Source: JBBDRX01 sp040905245 (GTDB lineage: Bacteria; Bacteroidota; Rhodothermia; Balneolales; Balneolaceae). Taken from it: a stretch of DNA of 10,979 nt. A model generated the notes under the pieces. The model made no database searches, was not told the DNA's origin, and saw nothing but the letters and a program-made list of their open reading frames with translations. The stretch spans positions 1 to 10,979 of the forward strand of contig JBBDRX010000016.1 in NCBI GenBank assembly GCA_040905245.1, written 5' to 3'. Below are positions 7,117 to 10,979 of this stretch, one piece after another. The first letter of the stretch is position 1. Each line of letters begins with the position of its first letter. Position numbers and translations under genes: made by a program.

Positions 7117-8552
7117 AAATCGTCTATCTCTCCAACGCCAGTGTCCCCTCCCGGTCTGCCCAGAGCGTACACATCATGAAAATGTGCCAGGCTTTTGTCC
7201 GAAACGGCCATTCGATTGAATTGATCACCGCCGGCAAGCGAACTGAGCGGCTGGATCCGCCTGGTTCGTCTGGTATATTACGGGCTGAACCGGTTTGTCC
7301 GGAATCTGCCGGCCCGGAAAGCGGCTCTGCAAACGAGGCCCTATCGCCCTGGAGTGAGTACGGAGTGGAGGCCGTGTTTCCAATTTATCGCGTGCGCTGG
7401 TGGAGCCGGCTACCTGGAAAATCCTGGCTTTTTGCCTGGATCAGTGCCCGGAAGGCCCGGAAGCTCCGGCCCGATGTGATCTACGGGCGGAACCTGCTGG
7501 CCGTGGACGCGGCTACCCGTGCCGGTGCCCGAACCGCATTCGAGTCCCACAGCCCCGAATTCGCCCGGGGCCCGGCCCAGATGAAAATGGCCCGGAATCT
7601 GGTGGAGAGCCCGAACTGTTTGCGAATTGTGGTGATCAGTGATGCCCTGAAGCGCGCATGGCTGGAGGCCATTCCATCCGCCGCCCCGAAACTGCTGGTC
7701 GCCCGGGACGGGGCGGATCTGCCAAATCCGGCACATGAGCGCCCCCCGCGGCAGAACGAATCCCCGCACGATGTTCACAAAACATCCCGTGAACACCCCG
7801 CCCCGAAGGCTCTGTCTGTCGAAGAGGATACAGGACAGGCCGGTTCAACCCGGATCACCGGGCCTGTCGTGGTCGGATATCTGGGACAACTCTACCCCGG
7901 GAAGGGAATGGAGCTGCTGGACCGGATTATCCCGAACTGTCCGGAGCTGAAATTCCGGATTGTGGGTGGCGATCCCGATGCGGTAGCTCACTGGCGGGAA
8001 CGCCTCAAGACATTGCAGAATGTGGAATTCTATGGCCATGTGCCACACGAAGAGGTATCGAAACAACTGGCCGGAATGGATATCGTGGTAGCACCCTACA
8101 GCAAAACGGTTACGCCTCGCAAAGGCGGCCCGGAGATCGGGCGATGGATGTCTCCCCTGAAAATTTTTGAATACATGGCGGCCGGCAAACCGATCGTCGC
8201 ATCCGACCTGCCAGTGATCCGGGAACTGCTGGAAGATGGAAAGGAGGCACTGCTGGCCGATGCGGACGATCCCGAAACATGGACGGAAGCGCTGCGAACC
8301 CTGGCCGGCGATCCCGTCTTGCGGGAGCATCTGGGACGTGCCGCCCGTCAGAAACTGGCAACGAACTACACCTGGCGGCAGCGTGCCCGGAATATCGCTG
8401 AATCCCTGCAGGAGGGGCTCCCCGGCAAATCGGATCATCTAACGGCCGGAGATACCGCCCCCGCTCATGGTGAAGGTGTTCGGAATGCGGATTTCGGACC
8501 CTCTGACTCTCAGGGCAGCCGCCGGAAGCCATCTGACGGAGGGCGACCATGA
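7113..8552 (+). CDS. Family 4-like glycosyltransferase with SPLK-x-FEYM signature and long polar inserts
   Basis: This 479-residue protein is longer than most GT4 enzymes because of extra polar segments. The N-terminal domain opens MKIVYLSNASVPSRSAQSVH (1-20), a start typical of GT4 enzymes whose first loop lacks GG. The C-terminal domain begins VVVGYLGQLYPGKGMELL (252-269) and carries FRIVGGD (281-287) and VEFYGHV (304-310). The donor-site helix reads SPLKIFEYMAAGKPIVASD (347-365): E353 matches the second glutamate of E-x7-E, while the first position is W345. Predicted disordered inserts are at about 42-80, 203-249 (between the two domains) and 437-479 (tail). It should act in the cytoplasm on the same lipid-linked glycan as its neighbours. 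The ATG overlaps the previous stop (ATGA) and follows AGGGGG at 7101-7106. The stop in turn overlaps the polymerase start. Specificity is unknown. Confidence 0.88.
   Translation: MKIVYLSNASVPSRSAQSVHIMKMCQAFVRNGHSIELITAGKRTERLDPPGSSGILRAEPVCPESAGPESGSANEALSPWSEYGVEAVFPIYRVRWWSRLPGKSWLFAWISARKARKLRPDVIYGRNLLAVDAATRAGARTAFESHSPEFARGPAQMKMARNLVESPNCLRIVVISDALKRAWLEAIPSAAPKLLVARDGADLPNPAHERPPRQNESPHDVHKTSREHPAPKALSVEEDTGQAGSTRITGPVVVGYLGQLYPGKGMELLDRIIPNCPELKFRIVGGDPDAVAHWRERLKTLQNVEFYGHVPHEEVSKQLAGMDIVVAPYSKTVTPRKGGPEIGRWMSPLKIFEYMAAGKPIVASDLPVIRELLEDGKEALLADADDPETWTEALRTLAGDPVLREHLGRAARQKLATNYTWRQRARNIAESLQEGLPGKSDHLTAGDTAPAHGEGVRNADFGPSDSQGSRRKPSDGGRP
8538..8543 (+). promoter_or_regulatory. 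Shine-Dalgarno GGAGGG before the Wzy-like gene
   Basis: GGAGGG ends five bases before the ATG at 8549 and lies within the last codons of the preceding GT4 gene. It supports the ATGA-coupled start of the membrane protein. Confidence 0.65.
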
Positions 8553-9925
8553 AGAGTTGGTTCCAAAAACGCAGAGGTGAATTGCCGGTGCTGATCGTCA
8601 TGGGTACGGCGCTGTTCTTCTTTCTCTACAGCATTAATTTTACGTTCCTGCCCACCTACACGTCCCGGCTTATCGCCCTGGCGGCCCTGCTCTACGGCGG
8701 TTTCCAGCTTGCGCGGCATCATCGGATAAAGCTCGCTGTTGACCGGAGCATGACCGGGCCAATGGCCGTCTGGTTCCTGCTCTTCTTCTGGGTCACCTGG
8801 CGGACTATGGCCACAGACTTTCTGGACCCCAGCTGGCTGGTCAACACCATCTTTCTGTTGATTCAGGTGGCCGTCGGCAGCCTCTTCTTTGCCTGGTGGT
8901 TTTTCAAAGAGGGGTACTCGTTTCGGTTCATGGTACGGATCATCCAGATCTGTATCGTTGTACAGGCCGGGTTCATCATCTTCTACTTCTTCAGCTGGGA
9001 GTTCAAGGAGCTGACAATCCGGTTCATCCCGGAGGGAGGCAATGTGCCGGCTTTGCACCCATACCGCTCCCGTGGGCTCACTCACCAGGCATCGGCCTCC
9101 CTGGCGGCGTTTCAGGCGGTGGGGCTGTTGCTGACAGCCTACCTGATCCTGAAGGCGAAGAGCTGGAAGGAGATGATTCCCGACCTGATTTTCGCTTCAC
9201 TGCTGGTCGGTTCCATCTTTCTGACCGGCCGGAGTGGCTTTCTGATGTTGCCGTTTGTAGTAACCTATGTGTTTTTACATATGATGGTTACACACCGGAT
9301 CGGCAAGCGGTTCACGACCTGGCTGGTGGCACTGCCCATTGTCCTGGTAGTGGCCTTTCTCGCCATGGAGCTGGTCTACACGCAACTGGGAGGCTGGGCT
9401 GCACCGTGGGGCGGGGGAGATGCCTTTCGAAGTATGACTTTATGGACGTTTGACGAGTATGGCGAGCTGGTCACAGAAGGACGCTCGCGGACCACTGATA
9501 TTCTGCTTCGGGAGCACTGGTTCTTCCCCGAAGAGGCCGATCTGCTCTTTCTGGGGGATCCGCGCACCTATGAGGTTCAGCGTGTCGACTCTGACATTGG
9601 GGTGGTGCGCCGGATCTTTGGAATTGGGCTCATCGGTTCGGGCCTGACCTGGCTGCTCGTCATGGGGCTGCTGGGTAGCTCCATTCGTCGGGCCATGGCC
9701 CCGTCGGAAAAGATTCTGATTCTGCTGTTTGGAGGGTGGATCTTTCTGATGGAATTCAAGGAGCCGTTTATCACAGATTTCCGGTTCGCCGCGATCTATC
9801 TGCTTTTCTTCTTCTACCTCTGTGTGATGCCCATTCAGCCGGTGTTTCGGATGCGGGTTGAACCGTCCGGAGAGGGGAGCGAACCGGCGAATGATGGCCC
9901 GAAAACGGAGCCTGCCACAGAGTGA
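8549..9925 (+). CDS. Multi-pass Wzy/O-antigen-ligase-like polysaccharide polymerase
   Basis: This 458-residue protein is largely hydrophobic, with about a dozen likely membrane helices (for example 13-30, 36-53, 70-86, 97-118, 128-148, 187-202, 211-226, 229-247, 256-276, 358-378, 387-403, 411-429). The order matches Wzy polymerases and WaaL-type ligases, which join undecaprenyl-linked repeat units or move the glycan to its acceptor on the periplasmic side. RSRGLTHQASAS (173-184) and FLTGRSGF (224-231) resemble the conserved Arg/Gly stretches of that superfamily. A large soluble loop at about 277-355 holds charged residues (EGRSRTTD, GDPRTYEVQRVDSD) that in relatives line the catalytic cavity. 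FGIGLIGSG (357-365) is the usual re-entry into the last helices. The C-terminal tail (436-458) is polar and probably disordered. Sequence alone does not separate polymerase from ligase; the Wzz gene upstream favours polymerase. It is the last gene on this strand. Confidence 0.82.
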   Translation: MKSWFQKRRGELPVLIVMGTALFFFLYSINFTFLPTYTSRLIALAALLYGGFQLARHHRIKLAVDRSMTGPMAVWFLLFFWVTWRTMATDFLDPSWLVNTIFLLIQVAVGSLFFAWWFFKEGYSFRFMVRIIQICIVVQAGFIIFYFFSWEFKELTIRFIPEGGNVPALHPYRSRGLTHQASASLAAFQAVGLLLTAYLILKAKSWKEMIPDLIFASLLVGSIFLTGRSGFLMLPFVVTYVFLHMMVTHRIGKRFTTWLVALPIVLVVAFLAMELVYTQLGGWAAPWGGGDAFRSMTLWTFDEYGELVTEGRSRTTDILLREHWFFPEEADLLFLGDPRTYEVQRVDSDIGVVRRIFGIGLIGSGLTWLLVMGLLGSSIRRAMAPSEKILILLFGGWIFLMEFKEPFITDFRFAAIYLLFFFYLCVMPIQPVFRMRVEPSGEGSEPANDGPKTEPATE

Positions 9926-9958
9926 ATCCCGGTGCTGCCTGTCGCCATCCGGGCCCGC

Positions 9959-10978
9959 CTACCGTACCCGTACCACTTTCCGAATCCACTGATGGTTGGG
10001 CGAAGAGAGCCGAATCAGATAGACTCCCGAGGCGATGTGTCCGGGATTCCACAGCATATCGTACTCTCCTTCCGGCAGCCATCGGTGAGCCAGGATCTGT
10101 ACCCGCCGGCCGGCTGTGTTGAACACCTCCAGGCGGTAGGTTTCCGCCTCCGGTACATGAATCCGAACCCGGGTCTGTTCCCGAAAGGGGTTGGGATAGC
10201 TGTTCTGAATTCCCGGCTCCGTTGTGGTGCCTGACAATGATTCGCTTCCTCCCATGAAGGTCATCGCCCCGGCCGCACCGCCCCCTTCGGACAGGTTCAC
10301 CCTGTTGGCCAGTTCATGCAGAAACCGCTCCAATTCGCTATAGCCATCTTCCGTTCGGCGAATCTGTTGCGTAGGGTCGGACAGATCAACTCCGGTCACT
10401 TTGGCCCACTCCGAAAAGAGCTCCTCCACCGGCCGCTGTGTGGGTTCCTGGGCCGACCACCCGAACACCTGGCCGGGATGGTTGATGTGCCCGCCTTCTC
10501 CCCGTCGCACCTCTTCAGCCAGCCGTTGATCGGTCTGGTCCCGGGCCGGCAGTGTGGCTCCGACCTCATCCAGTAATTCCAGCAGGGTATTGGTCTTTCT
10601 GGTTGAGGTTTGGGGTGCACCAAACGGAGTGTCGGATCGAATCTCTTCTTCGAAGGCAAGCCCGGACTCTTCGTCGGCCACCATCTGCCAGTTATCACCC
10701 GTGGCCTCCGGGCTGCGACTGGTGCGATTACCGTGCAGAAAAATCCGGCCGTTGTACACCCGGGTTTGCGAGGTGCGCCGGACAGAGATTTCGTGGTCGT
10801 ATCGGCTCTCCGGCCCCTCGAGGATCAGGTTGTAAGCCAGATTGACCGTCTGCTCGTCCGTGTTGTCGCTGAACAGGCGTATGATCCGGTCTCCTCCGTT
10901 GTAGATTACGTTATTCCGGAAATCGAGATGCCCATTGGCATTCATGTATGGGTTGCGTTGGTAGTTGTTGATGAAATA
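9959..10978 (-). CDS. Pectate-lyase-like (PL1-type) beta-helix protein with T9SS sorting domain (N-terminal part outside window)
   Basis: The minus-strand frame is open to the window edge (first whole codon at 10978-10976), so the start, signal peptide and most of the beta-helix are missing; 339 residues are visible. The beginning, FINNYQRNPYMNANGHLDFR then NNVIYN, matches the end of the pectate-lyase helix, where an RNP and an NNVIYN-W/G rung are typical. A conserved PL1 tail follows: LLDEVGATLPARDQTDQRLAEEV (about 134-156), a GWSAQEP segment, and a WAKVTGVDLSDP...DGYSELERFLHEL stretch (about 191-223) that resembles the calcium-binding WE-x-x-GLDP-x-D tail of these lyases, with the usual DxDxDG residues largely lost. 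Residues 257-339 are a T9SS type A sorting domain (NSYPNPF, GVYLIRL, ending KVVRVR). It would cleave a polyuronate such as pectate by beta-elimination outside the cell. The catalytic and calcium-binding residues lie beyond the window, so activity cannot be judged. It converges on the polymerase gene with 33 bases between stops. Confidence 0.8.
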   Translation of the reverse strand, partial: YFINNYQRNPYMNANGHLDFRNNVIYNGGDRIIRLFSDNTDEQTVNLAYNLILEGPESRYDHEISVRRTSQTRVYNGRIFLHGNRTSRSPEATGDNWQMVADEESGLAFEEEIRSDTPFGAPQTSTRKTNTLLELLDEVGATLPARDQTDQRLAEEVRRGEGGHINHPGQVFGWSAQEPTQRPVEELFSEWAKVTGVDLSDPTQQIRRTEDGYSELERFLHELANRVNLSEGGGAAGAMTFMGGSESLSGTTTEPGIQNSYPNPFREQTRVRIHVPEAETYRLEVFNTAGRRVQILAHRWLPEGEYDMLWNPGHIASGVYLIRLSSPNHQWIRKVVRVR

Positions 10979-10979
10979 C

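Noticed and set aside
9928..9953. Inverted repeat CCCGG ... CCGGG between the convergent stops, considered as a bidirectional terminator
   Set aside because: The stem is only 5 bp with a 16-base loop, and there is no T-run on either side.

Overview
The window comes from a GC-rich bacterium of the FCB group, most likely Rhodothermota/Balneolota or a close relative. Two proteins, one near each edge, end in a Por/type IX secretion (T9SS) C-terminal sorting domain with the YPNPF motif. The left one also carries the dockerin-like EF-hand module common in surface proteins of that lineage. This placement rests on protein style only; there is no rRNA or other marker gene here.

Layout, left to right. 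(1) At 2-2323 (+) lies the 3' part of a large secreted modular protein: cohesin-like domain, two beta-rich modules, dockerin-like calcium-binding repeats, a second cohesin-like domain, then the T9SS sorting domain. (2) From 2382 to 9925 (+) lies a six-gene surface-polysaccharide block: a GT2 glycosyltransferase, a GT4 glycosyltransferase, a Wzz-type chain-length regulator, two more GT4-like glycosyltransferases, and a multi-pass Wzy/O-antigen-ligase-like membrane protein. Three junctions are 4-bp ATGA overlaps (3299-3302, 7113-7116, 8549-8552). The only sizeable gap, 4568-4706, probably holds a promoter that splits the block into GT2-GT4 and Wzz-GT4-GT4-Wzy. (3) At 9959-10978 (-), convergent with the polymerase, lies the C-terminal part of a pectate-lyase-like (PL1-type) beta-helix protein, also with a T9SS sorting domain.

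How the genes may work together: the GT2 and GT4 enzymes would add sugars to a lipid-linked repeat unit, the Wzy-like protein would polymerise or ligate it, and the Wzz protein would set chain length. No flippase, priming sugar-phosphate transferase, outer-membrane exporter or tyrosine kinase is visible, so the locus is either incomplete here or relies on genes elsewhere. The flanking T9SS cargo proteins may be unrelated neighbours, or may be anchored to or act on the glycan; the sequence does not decide this.

No RNA gene, CRISPR array, insertion sequence or phage gene was recognised. Every non-coding stretch is under 150 bases: 2324-2381, 4568-4706, 6009-6021 and 9926-9958. I see no clearly new system. 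The points most worth a second look are cohesin-like and dockerin-like modules on one T9SS-exported chain, the differing active-site acidic motifs of the three GT4 enzymes, and a lyase facing the polysaccharide locus.
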